Under the pieces are notes generated by a model. It worked only from the letters and a program-made list of their open reading frames with translations, did no database searches and was not told the DNA's origin. From an endosymbiont of unidentified scaly snail isolate Monju (lineage in GTDB: Bacteria > Pseudomonadota > Gammaproteobacteria > Chromatiales > Chromatiaceae), in contig NZ_AP012978.1 of assembly GCF_000801295.1 (NCBI RefSeq), positions 1,426,001 to 1,490,000 of the forward strand: a DNA stretch of 64,000 nucleotides, in the 5' to 3' direction. Below, piece after piece: positions 53,846 through 63,758 of the stretch (its first letter is position 1; every line of letters starts with the position of its first letter). The position numbers and the translations under genes are program-made.

Positions 53846-55678
53846 TCAATCTCCCGGCCGGATGGCAATCAGCGTCTCGTCGGGATTCACCGCATCGCCC
53901 TTGCTCACATAGACGGCCTCGACCACGCCGCTGACCGGGGCCTGGATCTCGGTCTCCATCTTCATGGCCTCGGCGACCAGCAATGGCTGACCGGCGACCA
54001 CTTCGTCGCCCTCCTTGACCAGCACATCGACGATGTTGCCGGGCATGCTGGTGGTGACATCGCCCCGCCCCTGCGGACGCGGGCGCTTGCCGACGATCGA
54101 ACTCTTGACCGCGCCCTGGGCGCCGCCCTCGAGGACGATCTCGCTCAGGGTCTCGACCCGCACCTCTTCGGGAATGCCATCGACGGTGAAATAGAAGTGT
54201 CGCTGCGATTCTTCCTTGAGGCCGGTGCCGGTCACCTTGACGTGATAGCAGTCACCGTGCAGGAGGATGTTGAACTCGGTGGGCGCGGTGGACGGGGTTT
54301 TGCTGCCCTCCTCGCCCGGCGCTTGCAGGGGCTCGGGCTGCAGGGTGCCGTCGCGGCGCGCCTGCAGGAACTGGCGGCCGATCTCGGGGAACATGGCGTA
54401 GGTGAGCACGTCTTCCTCGCTCTCGGCGAGGTCGCCGATCTCCTCGCGCAGGCGGTCGAGTTCCGGCGGCAGGTCGTCGGCCGGGCGGTGGTCGATGGGC
54501 GTCTCCTCGCCGATGGCCTTGCGTTGCAGCTCGGGGTCGATCGCCCCCGGGGCCCGGCCATAGCCGCCCTGCAGGTAGAGTTTCACTTCCTTGGTGATGG
54601 TCTGGTAGCGCTCGCCGGTGAGCACATTGAGCACCGCCTGGGTGCCGACGATCTGCGAGGTCGGCGTGACCAGCGGCGGATAGCCCATGTCACGGCGCAC
54701 CCGGGGGATCTCCTCGAGCACCGCCTGCATGCGGTCGAGCGCGTTCTGGTCACGCAGCTGGTTGGCCAGGTTGGAGATCATGCCGCCAGGGATCTGGTTG
54801 ACCTGCACCCGGGTGTCCACGCCGGTGTATTCGCTCTCGTACTGGCGGTACTTCCTGCGCACCTCGTAGAAGTACATGCCGATCTCCTGCAGAGCCGGCA
54901 GGTCCAGCCCGGTGTCGAAACGGGTGCCGCGCAGCGCGGCCACCAGGCTCTCGGTGGGCGGGTGCGAGGTGCCGCCGGCGAAGGCCGAGATGGCGGTGTC
55001 GATGTGCTCGCAGCCGTGTTCGATGGCCTTCAGGTGGCACATCTCGGCCAGACCGGCGGTGGCATGCGAATGCAGGTGCAGCGGCAGGTCCACCGCGTCC
55101 TTCAGCGCCTGCACCAGCTCGCCGGTAGCATAGGGCGTGAGCAGGCCGGCCATGTCCTTGATGCAGATCGAGTGACAGCCCATGGCCGCCAGCTCGCGGC
55201 CCATCTTCACGAAGCCGGCTATGTCGTGTACCGGGCTGACGGTGTAGCAGATGGTGCCCTGCGCGTGCTTGCCGGCCTCCAGCGTGGCCTCGATGGCGGT
55301 GCGCAGGTTGCGGGTGTCGTTGAGCGCATCGAAGATGCGGAACACGTCCATGCCGTTGCGTGCCGCTGCCTGCACGAAGGCATGCACCACATCGTCCGAG
55401 TAGTGCCGGTAGCCGAGCAGGTTCTGCCCGCGCAGCAGCATCTGCAGGCGGGTGTTGGGCAGCGCCTCGCGCAGACGACGCAGGCGCTCCCAGGGGTCCT
55501 CGGCCAGAAAGCGGATACAGGCGTCGAAGGTCGCCCCGCCCCAGCATTCCAGCGACCAGTAGCCGATGGCGTCCAGCCGCTCGCAAGCCGGCAGCATGTC
55601 TTCGGTGCGCAGGCGGGTAGCGATCAGCGACTGGTGGGCGTCGCGCAGGATGACGTCGGTGATCTGTGTCTTGCTCAT
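53846..55678 (-). CDS. pycB: pyruvate carboxylase subunit B / oxaloacetate decarboxylase alpha-type carboxyltransferase
   Basis: A 610-residue carboxyltransferase with a biotin domain. The N-terminal TIM barrel begins ILRDAHQSLIATRLRTEDM and has metal ligands in LHLHSHATAGLAEM. The conserved-carboxylase domain follows, then the biotinyl domain with EAMKMETEIQAPVSG. It follows the biotin carboxylase gene by 13 bases, so together they form two-subunit pyruvate carboxylase. No oadB or oadG sodium-pump genes are seen nearby, which argues against oxaloacetate decarboxylase. Confidence 0.9.
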   Translation of the reverse strand: MSKTQITDVILRDAHQSLIATRLRTEDMLPACERLDAIGYWSLECWGGATFDACIRFLAEDPWERLRRLREALPNTRLQMLLRGQNLLGYRHYSDDVVHAFVQAAARNGMDVFRIFDALNDTRNLRTAIEATLEAGKHAQGTICYTVSPVHDIAGFVKMGRELAAMGCHSICIKDMAGLLTPYATGELVQALKDAVDLPLHLHSHATAGLAEMCHLKAIEHGCEHIDTAISAFAGGTSHPPTESLVAALRGTRFDTGLDLPALQEIGMYFYEVRRKYRQYESEYTGVDTRVQVNQIPGGMISNLANQLRDQNALDRMQAVLEEIPRVRRDMGYPPLVTPTSQIVGTQAVLNVLTGERYQTITKEVKLYLQGGYGRAPGAIDPELQRKAIGEETPIDHRPADDLPPELDRLREEIGDLAESEEDVLTYAMFPEIGRQFLQARRDGTLQPEPLQAPGEEGSKTPSTAPTEFNILLHGDCYHVKVTGTGLKEESQRHFYFTVDGIPEEVRVETLSEIVLEGGAQGAVKSSIVGKRPRPQGRGDVTTSMPGNIVDVLVKEGDEVVAGQPLLVAEAMKMETEIQAPVSGVVEAVYVSKGDAVNPDETLIAIRPGD

Positions 55679-55691
55679 GGGCCTCGATGCC

Positions 55692-57110
55692 TCATTGTCC
55701 AGTGTGCGCCACGATGGCCGCCGCCAGCACCGCCGCGAGCTGGTGACGGTTGCGCTTCAGCGAATAGTTCAGCAACTCGGGATGCGACTCGACGAAGCTG
55801 GTGTCGAAGCGCCCGGAGCGGAAATCCGGATGGCGCAGAATCTCCAGGTAATAGGGGATGGTGTGCCGGATGCCCGACAACCCCATATCGCGCAGCGCGC
55901 GCTCGCCGCGGGCCACCACATCGTCCCAGCCCAGGGCCCAGACGATCACCTTGGCCAGCATGGAATCGAAGTGCGACGGGATCTCGTAGCCGGTGTAGAT
56001 GGCGGTGTCGGTACGTACCCCCGGGCCGCCCGGCGCGTAATAGCGCGAAATCCGCCCGAAGCTGGGCAGGAAGTCGTTCTTGGGGTCTTCGGCATTCACC
56101 CGGAACTGCATGGCGTAGCCGCGACGCTGGATCTCGTGCTGGGCGAAGCGCAACGGCAGGCCGGCGGCGATGCGGATCTGCTCCTCGACGATGTCCACCC
56201 CGGTGATGGTCTCGGTGATGGTGTGCTCCACCTGCACCCGGGTGTTCATCTCCATGAAGTAGAAACGGTCGTTCTCGTCGAGCAGGAACTCCACGGTGCC
56301 GGCATTGGTGTAGACCACCGCCTTGGCGGCGATCACCGCCAGACCGCCGATGTACTGGCGCTGCGCCTCGTCGAGCTGCGGCGAGGGCGCGATCTCGATC
56401 AGCTTCTGGTTGCGGCGCTGGATGGAGCAGTCGCGCTCGTAGAGATGAATGGCATTGCCATGGTGGTCGGCCAGTACCTGCACCTCGATGTGGCGCGGAT
56501 CGACCACGCACTTCTCCATGAACACGTCGGCACGGCCGAAGGCCTTGGTGGCCTCGGAGATCACCCGGTCGTAGTTGCGGCGCAGTTCCTCCTCGTTGTC
56601 GCAGCGGCGGATGCCGCGCCCGCCGCCACCCGAGGTGGCCTTGAGCATCACCGGGTAGCCCAGCTCGCGCGCCAGCCCGACCGCCTCTTCGACATTGGCG
56701 AGGTTGCCGTCGGAACCGGGCGTGACCGGCAGGCCGGCGGCAATCATGGCCTTGCGCGCCTCGGTCTTGTCGCCCATGCGCCGGATCACTTCGGCCGAGG
56801 GGCCGATGAAGGTCACCCCGCGCCGCGCGCACACTTCGGCGAACTCGGCATTCTCGGAGAGGAAGCCGTAACCCGGGTGGATGGCGTCACAACCGGTGGC
56901 CACCGCAAGGTTCACGATGCGATGCACGTTGAGATAGCCGGCCAGCGGATCGGCGCCCAGGCTGTAGGCCTCGTCGGCCTTCTTGACATGCAACGAAAAG
57001 CGGTCCGGCTCGGTGTAGATGGCCACCGAGCGGACGCCCATCTCCGCGCAGGCGCGGATGATGCGGACGGCGATCTCGCCGCGGTTGGCGATCAGGATCT
57101 TGCGGATCAT
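55692..57110 (-). CDS. pycA: pyruvate carboxylase subunit A (biotin carboxylase)
   Basis: A 472-residue ATP-grasp biotin carboxylase. Motifs: ILIANRGEIAVRIIRAC, the ATP loop ATSGGGGRGIRRC, EKCVVDPRHIEVQ, and EMNTRVQVEHTITETITG. It has no biotin domain of its own. The next gene supplies the biotin carrier and carboxyltransferase, so it carboxylates biotin for oxaloacetate formation rather than for fatty-acid synthesis; acetyl-CoA carboxylase use cannot be fully excluded. Confidence 0.9.
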   Translation of the reverse strand: MIRKILIANRGEIAVRIIRACAEMGVRSVAIYTEPDRFSLHVKKADEAYSLGADPLAGYLNVHRIVNLAVATGCDAIHPGYGFLSENAEFAEVCARRGVTFIGPSAEVIRRMGDKTEARKAMIAAGLPVTPGSDGNLANVEEAVGLARELGYPVMLKATSGGGGRGIRRCDNEEELRRNYDRVISEATKAFGRADVFMEKCVVDPRHIEVQVLADHHGNAIHLYERDCSIQRRNQKLIEIAPSPQLDEAQRQYIGGLAVIAAKAVVYTNAGTVEFLLDENDRFYFMEMNTRVQVEHTITETITGVDIVEEQIRIAAGLPLRFAQHEIQRRGYAMQFRVNAEDPKNDFLPSFGRISRYYAPGGPGVRTDTAIYTGYEIPSHFDSMLAKVIVWALGWDDVVARGERALRDMGLSGIRHTIPYYLEILRHPDFRSGRFDTSFVESHPELLNYSLKRNRHQLAAVLAAAIVAHTGQ

Positions 57111-57208
57111 TCAGTCCCGCCCCGTGATGGAAACCGCGCCATTCTGCCCCAGCGCCGGCCGGGGGTCGATAGGGACACCCCGACTATTGAAAATGGCAAT
57201 CCCGGTAC

Positions 57209-58291
57209 TCAGGTGCGCTCGGGGACCATCAACTCGCGCACCAGGGCCGTGGCATAACTGCCCGGCGGCAGGGCGAAACGCAGTACCAGCGCATCGTGCT
57301 CCCAGTCCCAGTCCAGTCCTTCCGGCAACACGCGCAGAGAACGGCGCAGGGCGTCGAAGCCGTGGCCGGCCAGCCAGTCGATCCATTGCGGAAAGGGTGG
57401 ACGCGCCAGCGCCGCCGCCTCGCGCTCGGCGGCTTCCGCCTGCGGCGCCAGGCAGTGCCCGGTACGTCCCGGCAGGGGGCCACTGGGATGCCATTCGCCG
57501 CGTGCCACGGCGGCTTCCAGTTCACCGGTCCCGGCAGAGAACGGCAGGGCACGCCCCTCGACGGCGTGCAGCAGCACCTCGCCGGGCAGGGCGCGATCCC
57601 AGTCCCCGGCCTGCACGCGCTCGGCCAGTACCGCGTTGAACAGGTAGCTGCGCGCCGCCGAGGTGACCATGCGCAACTGTTCCGGCGGCAGGCGGCGCAG
57701 GCGGCGATTGAACAGGGCCTGGGCGCGGATCAGGTTGGAGGCCCCACGCCCGAAGCGCTGCGCCCCGAAGTAATTGGGGACACCCTGGTGACGGCAGGCA
57801 GCGAGCACGGCCTCGGCCGCCTCGCGATCACCGGCGATCGCCCTCAGCCGCAGCGTGAAACGGTTGCCCGCCAGTTCGCCACGTCGCAGCTTGCGCCGCC
57901 GGCGGCCCAGCACGGCGATGCACAGGCTGTCGTCGTCCAATGCGGACCAGTCCACCTCACTGCCGGGGAGATGCACGCTGAAGCGCTGCCAGGTCAACGC
58001 ATGCCGGTCCTTGAGTCCGGCAAAGCCCACCGCGCGCCGATGCACCCCCGCATGCCGCGCCAGGCGACGTGCCACCTCCAGGGTGTCGAGGCCGCGCTTG
58101 CGCACCCCCAGCAGAAGGTGTTCGCCCTCGCCCTCCGGGTTATCGAGCGGGATCTCTTCGACCTGGAAGTCCTCGGGCTCGGCCTTGAGCCGGCCACACA
58201 GGGGCGCCCCGCCATGTGCGCCAGGCAGGTCGCGCGTGACGTCCTCGGCAAAGACCAGGGTGGCAGCCGGGGCACTCCCCGATTCAGGCAT
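57209..58291 (-). CDS. truD: tRNA pseudouridine(13) synthase TruD
   Basis: Makes pseudouridine at tRNA-Glu position 13. The 360-residue protein has [20 protein letters not shown] at the start and the catalytic Asp in [18 protein letters not shown], followed by [10 protein letters not shown] and [13 protein letters not shown] 58291 overlaps the ispF stop by 8 bases, the usual ispF-truD pair. Confidence 0.95.
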   Translation of the reverse strand: MPESGSAPAATLVFAEDVTRDLPGAHGGAPLCGRLKAEPEDFQVEEIPLDNPEGEGEHLLLGVRKRGLDTLEVARRLARHAGVHRRAVGFAGLKDRHALTWQRFSVHLPGSEVDWSALDDDSLCIAVLGRRRRKLRRGELAGNRFTLRLRAIAGDREAAEAVLAACRHQGVPNYFGAQRFGRGASNLIRAQALFNRRLRRLPPEQLRMVTSAARSYLFNAVLAERVQAGDWDRALPGEVLLHAVEGRALPFSAGTGELEAAVARGEWHPSGPLPGRTGHCLAPQAEAAEREAAALARPPFPQWIDWLAGHGFDALRRSLRVLPEGLDWDWEHDALVLRFALPPGSYATALVRELMVPERT

Positions 58292-58763
58292 GGGCCGACA
58301 ACAGCAACACCACCGCGTGCGCGTCAATGCCCTCGCCACGCCCGGTGTGCCCCATCTTCTCGGTGGTGGTGGCCTTGATGTTGATCTGCGCGGGCGTGGC
58401 CGCCATCACCTCGGCCAGGCGTGCGCGCATGGCCTCGATGTGCGGCGACAGGCGCGGCGCCTGCGCGATCACCGTGGCATCCAGGTTGCCCAGCCGGTAG
58501 CCGGCCGCGTGTACCCGTGCCATCACCTCGCGCAACAGCAGGGTGCTGTCGATGCCGCGGTAGGCGGGATCGGTATCGGGAAAGTGCCGGCCAATGTCGC
58601 CCTCGCCCAGCGCCCCGAGCAGGGCATCGCAGATGGCATGGATCAGCACGTCGCCATCGGAATGCGCGGCCATGCCGCGGTCGTGCGGGATCTGCACACC
58701 GCCGATCACCACCGCATCGCCCTCGCAGAAACGATGGGCATCGAAACCGTGTCCTATGCGCAT
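58284..58763 (-). CDS. ispF: 2-C-methyl-D-erythritol 2,4-cyclodiphosphate synthase
   Basis: Fifth enzyme of the MEP isoprenoid pathway, a zinc trimer of 159 residues. Metal ligands are in GHGFDAHRF and [34 protein letters not shown] and [16 protein letters not shown] complete the family pattern. ATG 58763 gives the normal length. ispD is at 13663, not adjacent as in many relatives. Confidence 0.97.
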   Translation of the reverse strand: MRIGHGFDAHRFCEGDAVVIGGVQIPHDRGMAAHSDGDVLIHAICDALLGALGEGDIGRHFPDTDPAYRGIDSTLLLREVMARVHAAGYRLGNLDATVIAQAPRLSPHIEAMRARLAEVMAATPAQINIKATTTEKMGHTGRGEGIDAHAVVLLLSAHA

Positions 58764-58832
58764 GAGATACCTCATCCGGTCGAACGCCCCGCCCACGGGG
58801 ACGCCGCCCGATCATACCCGTAAAATCGGCGC

Positions 58833-59612
58833 ATGGAACTGTTCGATACCCATTGCCACCTGGACGTTGCGGCCTTCGATCCCGACCGCGATAGCGTGCT
58901 GGCCGCCGCGCGCGCCGCCGGGGTGCGTCACCTGCTGATTCCCGCCATCACGCGTGCCGGCTGGGAGGGCGTGTGGGCGCTGTGCGCCGGCGATCCCGAC
59001 CTGTATCCGGCGATCGGCCTGCACCCGGTACTGCTCGAGGAACACGATCCGCAACAGGACCTGCTGGCCCTGGAAGACTTCGTGCGCGAACGCCGGCCGG
59101 CGGCCATCGGCGAGATCGGACTGGACTTCCAGCTGCGCGAGCTCGACCGTGCACGCCAGCAGGCCCTGTTCGAGGCCCAGCTCGCCATTGCCGAGCGCGA
59201 AGGGCTGCCGGTGGTCGTGCATGTGCGCAAGGCACACGATGCGGTGCTCGCCACCCTGCAACGCTACAAGCTGCCCGGGGGGGTCTGCCATGCCTTCAAC
59301 GGCAGTCTGCAACAGGCGGCCCGCTACCGCGAGCTGGGCTTTCGCCTGGGCTTTGGCGGCATGCTCACCCTGCCCAATGCGCGCCACCTGCGCGAACTGG
59401 CCACCCGGTTGCCGCTGAGCGACCTGGTGCTCGAGACCGACGCCCCCGACATGAGCGGCGCCGCCCACCGCTATCAGCGCAACAGCCCGCAATGGCTGCC
59501 GGAGGTCCTGGACGTGCTGGCCGAACTGCGCCCCGAGACCCGCGAGGCCATCGCGCGGCAGACCAGCGCCAACGCCCTGGCGGTCCTCGCCGCCGGCCGG
59601 GTCGGCGCCTGA
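58833..59612 (+). CDS. TatD-family metal-dependent hydrolase
   Basis: A 259-residue TatD-type deoxyribonuclease-fold hydrolase, cytoplasmic. Metal ligands appear in FDTHCHLDVAAF, IGEIGLDFQLRE, VVVHVRKAHDAV, CHAFNGSLQQA and LVLETDAPDM. The exact paralogue (TatD, YcfH or YjjV type) cannot be told from sequence reading. It is divergent from ispF with 69 bases between the starts. Confidence 0.9.
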   Translation: MELFDTHCHLDVAAFDPDRDSVLAAARAAGVRHLLIPAITRAGWEGVWALCAGDPDLYPAIGLHPVLLEEHDPQQDLLALEDFVRERRPAAIGEIGLDFQLRELDRARQQALFEAQLAIAEREGLPVVVHVRKAHDAVLATLQRYKLPGGVCHAFNGSLQQAARYRELGFRLGFGGMLTLPNARHLRELATRLPLSDLVLETDAPDMSGAAHRYQRNSPQWLPEVLDVLAELRPETREAIARQTSANALAVLAAGRVGA

Positions 59613-59619
59613 AACGAAA

Positions 59620-59644
59620 GAACCCGCTGGAGACCAGCGGGTTC
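59620..59644. terminator. hairpin between tatD-like gene and pntB
   Basis: GAACCCGCTGG-AGA-CCAGCGGGTTC forms an 11-bp perfect stem. On the minus strand it is followed by CTTTCGTTTC, so it may end the pnt transcript; the genes converge here. Confidence 0.75.
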
Positions 59645-59669
59645 ATCGTGTTGCCGGCGAACACCTCGC

Positions 59670-61073
59670 TCAGTGAGCGCTGCCCTTGAGCGCGGTGACC
59701 ATGCCCTCGATGGTGTCCTTGGCGTCGCCGAAGATCAGCGAGACGTTGTCCTGGTAGAACAGCAGGTTGTCCACGCCGGAATAGCCCGGTCGCATGGAAC
59801 GCTTGAGGAAGTACACGTGCTGTGCCTTGCCGGCCTCGAGGATGGGCATGCCGTAGATGGGACTGGACTGGTCGGTACGCGCGGCGGGATTGACCACGTC
59901 GTTGGCGCCGACCACCAGCACCACGTCGGTGGAGGCGAACTCGGGGTTGATGTCGTCCATCTCGAAGACGTGATCGTAGGGGATGTCCGCCTCGGCCAGC
60001 AGCACGTTCATGTGCCCGGGCATGCGGCCGGCCACCGGGTGGATGGCGAACTTGACCTCCACGCCCCGCTCCTCGAGCATTTCCATCAGCTCCTTGAGCG
60101 CGTGCTGGGCCTGGGCCACGGCCATGCCATAACCGGGCACCACGATGACACGGTTGGCGTCTTCCATCCAGTAGATGGCGTCTTCCACCGAGGCCGACTT
60201 GACGCCCTTGTCCGCCGCCACCGCGCCGGCACTGGCCGGGCCACCCCCGGCGTCGCTGCCGAAACCGCCAAACACCACGTTGATGATGGAGCGGTTCATG
60301 GCGCGGCACATGATGTACGACAGGATGGCCCCCGAGAAGCCGACCAGTGCGCCGACGATGATCAGCAGATTGTTGTGCAGGGTGAAACCGGTGGCTGCCG
60401 CGGCCCAGCCCGAGTAGCTGTTGAGCATGGAGATGATCACCGGCATGTCGGCCCCGCCGATCGGGATGATGAGCGTGAAGCCCAGCACAAAGGACAGCAG
60501 GGTCATGACGGTGAGCGACAGCATGGAGCCGGTCATGGCGAAGTGGATCGCCAGCAGCAGGGTGACCACGCCGATGGCGGCGTTCAATGCGTGCTGGCCC
60601 GTGAAGCGCACCGGGGCGCCGGAGAGCAGGCCCTGAAGCTTGCCGAAGGCGATCACCGACCCCGAGAAGGTGATGGCACCGATCACGATGCCAGCCGACA
60701 ATTCGCTCATCAGCACGGCATTGAGGTCACCCGTGATCTGGCGGTTGATGAAGGTACCGACGGCCACCAGCACCGCGGCCATGCCGACGAAGCTGTGCAG
60801 GGCCGCCACCAGCTGCGGCATGGCGGTCATCTGCACACGCGCGGCCAGCACGCCGCCGATCACCGCGCCGACCAGCACGCCGGCGACGATGAATCCGTAG
60901 GACTGCACCTCGCTGCCCATCAGGGTGGCGACGATGGCGATCACCATGCCGATCATGCCCAGGAAGTTGCCCCGTCGCGCCGAGGCCGGATGGGTCAGCC
61001 CCTTGAGCGACAGGATGAACAGGACCGCCGAGACCAGGTATGCCTGGGCCTGGGTATTGGCTGAAATTTCCAT
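59670..61073 (-). CDS. pntB: NAD(P) transhydrogenase subunit beta
   Basis: A 467-residue membrane subunit with eight or so helices and a C-terminal NADP(H)-binding domain (VIVVPGYGMAVAQAQHAL, HPVAGRMPGHMNVLLAE, VVLVVGANDVVNPAA). Together with PntAa and PntAb it links proton entry to NADPH formation. The helices include RGNFLGMIGMVIAIVATLMG and GADMPVIISMLNSYSGWAAA. It is last in the operon. Confidence 0.96.
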   Translation of the reverse strand: MEISANTQAQAYLVSAVLFILSLKGLTHPASARRGNFLGMIGMVIAIVATLMGSEVQSYGFIVAGVLVGAVIGGVLAARVQMTAMPQLVAALHSFVGMAAVLVAVGTFINRQITGDLNAVLMSELSAGIVIGAITFSGSVIAFGKLQGLLSGAPVRFTGQHALNAAIGVVTLLLAIHFAMTGSMLSLTVMTLLSFVLGFTLIIPIGGADMPVIISMLNSYSGWAAAATGFTLHNNLLIIVGALVGFSGAILSYIMCRAMNRSIINVVFGGFGSDAGGGPASAGAVAADKGVKSASVEDAIYWMEDANRVIVVPGYGMAVAQAQHALKELMEMLEERGVEVKFAIHPVAGRMPGHMNVLLAEADIPYDHVFEMDDINPEFASTDVVLVVGANDVVNPAARTDQSSPIYGMPILEAGKAQHVYFLKRSMRPGYSGVDNLLFYQDNVSLIFGDAKDTIEGMVTALKGSAH

Positions 61074-61082
61074 GTCGTCCCC

Positions 61083-61370
61083 TTACTTCTTTTTCTTCTT
61101 GAACATCGCCAGCATCCGCTTGGTTACCAGGAAGCCGCCGAAGACGTTGATCGAGGCCAGCAGGACCGCGAAGAAGCCCATGATCTCGGTCAAGCCCGAG
61201 GCCTCCTCGGCACCGGCAACCAGCAGCGCGCCGATGATGACGATGCCCGAGATGGCATTGGTCAGCGCCACCAGCGGCGTGTGCAGCGCCGGAGTGACGC
61301 CCCAGATCACGAAATAGCCGATGAAACAGGCCAGGACGAATACATACAGTGCTAGGAGTGTGTCAGGCAT
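61083..61370 (-). CDS. pntAb: NAD(P) transhydrogenase subunit alpha part 2
   Basis: A 95-residue membrane subunit with three helices ([49 protein letters not shown]) and a basic end ([12 protein letters not shown]). In E. coli this region is the C-terminus of PntA; the separate gene marks the three-subunit form found in many proteobacteria. It lies between pntAa and pntB. Confidence 0.94.
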   Translation of the reverse strand: MPDTLLALYVFVLACFIGYFVIWGVTPALHTPLVALTNAISGIVIIGALLVAGAEEASGLTEIMGFFAVLLASINVFGGFLVTKRMLAMFKKKKK

Positions 61371-61379
61371 GATCTTCTC

Positions 61380-62486
61380 TCATTCGCTCGTTTGCGGCTT
61401 GAACTGAGCGGCGGCGGTGATCTCGTCCTCGTCGAGGTCCTTGAGGCTCAGCGAGCCGTCCTCGCCCTTGTCCACCATGATGCCCAGCAGGTTGGCGATG
61501 TTGCGCGCGAAAAACGCGCTGGCATCGGTCGCCATCATCGAGGGGTAATTGGTATGGCCGACGATGATCACCCCGTGCTCGGTGACGATCTCGTCGGGTC
61601 TGGACAGCGGGCAGTTACCGCCGGAACCGGCGGCCATGTCCACGATCACCGAGCCTTCGCGCATGCGCTCGACCACCTCGGGCGCCACCAGCTGCGGCGC
61701 GGGACGGCAGGGGATCTGCGCGGTGGTGATGATGATGTGGGCACGGGCCAGTTCATCGGCCAGCAACTGCTGCTGGCGCGCCTTGGCCTCGTCGGACAGC
61801 TCCTTGGCGTAGCCGCCCTCGCCGCTGCCCTCTTCGCCGATGTCCAGGTCGATGGGTTTGGCGCCCAGCGACTCGATCTGCTCGCGCGTCTCGGGGCGGA
61901 TGTCATAGGCATAGACCTCGGCCCCCAGGCGCCGCGCGGTGGCGATCGCCTGCAGGCCGGCCACGCCGACACCCAGCACCACCACGCGCGCCGGCTTGGC
62001 CGAGCCCGCGGCGGTCATCATCATGGGCATGAAGCGCTCGTAGCGCGCGGCCGCCTCGATGACCGCGCGATAGCCACCGATGTTGGCCTGCGAGGAGAGC
62101 ACGTCCATCGACTGCGCGCGCGAGATGCGCGGGATGCGCTCGAGTGCCAGCACGGCGATGTCACGGGCGCGCAATGTGGAGGCCACCTCGTCCTCCCCGC
62201 AGGTCTCGAGCATGCCGATGAACACCGCGCCCTCGCGCATCTGTGCCGCATCCTCGACCGTCGGTCGGCGGACCTTGGCGACAATGTCGCAGGCCAGCGC
62301 CTCGGCGCGATCGACCAGCGTGACGCCGGCCTCGGCATAGGTGTCGTCGTGATAGTGCGCGCCTTCGCCGGCACCGCGTTCGACACAGACTTCAAAGCCC
62401 TTGCCGATGAGCGACTTGGCGACTTCCGGGGTGATGGCGACGCGCGCCTCTCCAGTCAATGTTTCTTTGGGTATCCCGAGTTTCAT
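61380..62486 (-). CDS. pntAa: NAD(P) transhydrogenase subunit alpha part 1
   Basis: A 368-residue soluble NAD(H)-binding subunit related to alanine dehydrogenase. Motifs: GIPKETLTGEARVAITPE, LGVGVAGLQAIATARRLGAEV and VIVDMAAGSGGNCPLSRPDE. The N-terminal subdomain and Rossmann domain are complete. An AT-rich stretch (TTTTAATTTCAAAAATTTAG) lies upstream near 62570-62590 and may be part of the operon promoter. Confidence 0.96.
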   Translation of the reverse strand: MKLGIPKETLTGEARVAITPEVAKSLIGKGFEVCVERGAGEGAHYHDDTYAEAGVTLVDRAEALACDIVAKVRRPTVEDAAQMREGAVFIGMLETCGEDEVASTLRARDIAVLALERIPRISRAQSMDVLSSQANIGGYRAVIEAAARYERFMPMMMTAAGSAKPARVVVLGVGVAGLQAIATARRLGAEVYAYDIRPETREQIESLGAKPIDLDIGEEGSGEGGYAKELSDEAKARQQQLLADELARAHIIITTAQIPCRPAPQLVAPEVVERMREGSVIVDMAAGSGGNCPLSRPDEIVTEHGVIIVGHTNYPSMMATDASAFFARNIANLLGIMVDKGEDGSLSLKDLDEDEITAAAQFKPQTSE

Positions 62487-62666
62487 GATTCTCGTTGTTC
62501 AGGTCGGGAGGGTCCGCCCGCCGTTTTCCGGCCGGGGCCTCGTGTATCGTCAGGAGTTGTATTGAAGGTTTTAATTTCAAAAATTTAGGACATTATCCCC
62601 ATGCCCAAGGGGAACCGTCAAAAATCCGGTGATCAATGTGTGATCAATTCCCATAATCGCGAATCC

Positions 62667-63476
62667 TTACCGCTGCTCCAGAACCCCGTCCCGCCACCAG
62701 CGCAGCAGCAGCGATCGCAGATCAGGGACATCCCAATCGGGTGGGGGTTCCCCCGCCGGCCAGGATGCCCCCGGCAGGAATCGCCCAGTGCGAACCAGCG
62801 CACAGCGCAGTCCGACGCGCGCCGCCCCGGCGATATCGGTATCCGGCCGGTCGCCGACCATCACGCACTCGGCCGCCGACAGCCCCAGGCGTTCCAGCGC
62901 CATAACGAACAGCAGGGGTTCGGGCTTGCCGATGGTGGTGGCCCGCAGACCGGTTGCCACCTCGAAAGGCGCAACCAGGGCGCCCCCGCCCGGCAACACG
63001 CGGTGCCTGCCCGCCACCACCGCATCCACGCTGGGGTCGGGGTTGGTCGAGACCAGGGTCGCACCGTTGCGGATCAAATCGATGCCGCGGGAGAGCGTGT
63101 CATAGTCCAGTCCCGGCCCCTCGCCCACCACCACGAACTCGGCGTTTTCGGCATCCTCGGTACCGTGTTCGGCCAGCACCCGGTGCAGACCATCCGCACC
63201 TACGGCAAAGAAACGAAACCCCGGTCGCTCGCGCGCCAGCCAGCGGGCGGTGGCCACGCCACTGGTCAGCACATCCGCCGGATCGGATCGTGGCAGGCCC
63301 AGCGCGGCGAGGTGGTCGGCCACTTCCACGGGGGTACGGATGGGATTGTTGGTGACGAACACCCGCGGCAGATGCGCCGTGGCCTCGAGAAAGCGCCGGG
63401 CATGAGGCAACAGCCGGCTGCCGTGGTACAGCACCCCGTCCATGTCCAGCAACAGCCCCCGGGGCCGGAAACCCAT
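62667..63476 (-). CDS. HAD-IIA family phosphatase (NagD-like)
   Basis: A 269-residue cytoplasmic phosphatase of the HAD superfamily, subclass IIA. Motif I is LLLDMDGVLYHGSRLLP with the nucleophile Asp, motif II FVTNNPIRTP, motif III TTIGKPEPLLF, and motif IV MVGDRPDTDIAGA. Substrate unknown. ATG 63476 gives the family length. Confidence 0.9.
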   Translation of the reverse strand: MGFRPRGLLLDMDGVLYHGSRLLPHARRFLEATAHLPRVFVTNNPIRTPVEVADHLAALGLPRSDPADVLTSGVATARWLARERPGFRFFAVGADGLHRVLAEHGTEDAENAEFVVVGEGPGLDYDTLSRGIDLIRNGATLVSTNPDPSVDAVVAGRHRVLPGGGALVAPFEVATGLRATTIGKPEPLLFVMALERLGLSAAECVMVGDRPDTDIAGAARVGLRCALVRTGRFLPGASWPAGEPPPDWDVPDLRSLLLRWWRDGVLEQR

Positions 63477-63563
63477 GGTCCTCTCCCAGCAAGTACGACG
63501 GGCCGCGATACTGCGCGATCGGACGGCCAGGCACAAGGGGGAACGGATCAGGGATGGTCCCCT

Positions 63564-63643
63564 GCAGGAGCGGCGTCCTCGCCGCGAGTGTTCGGCCCGC
63601 GGACGGGCCTCCTGCCTGTGGGAGCGGCGTCCTCGCCGCGAAC
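63564..63643. repeat. REP-like repeat, two units
   Basis: Two units of the GGAGCGGCG-TCCT-CGCCGC / GGCCCG-CGGA-CGGGCC family, starting near 63564 and 63618, in the gap between the divergent HAD gene and the last gene. Confidence 0.88.
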
Positions 63644-63758
63644 CGACCAAGCGCACGCCCTGGAACCCACTCCCGTATCGCAGATGGATATCCTGCATTC
63701 ATCAATGGCCCAGTGCTCGCTACAATGCGCGCGTGCGCGGTACACCAGGACAGGCAGC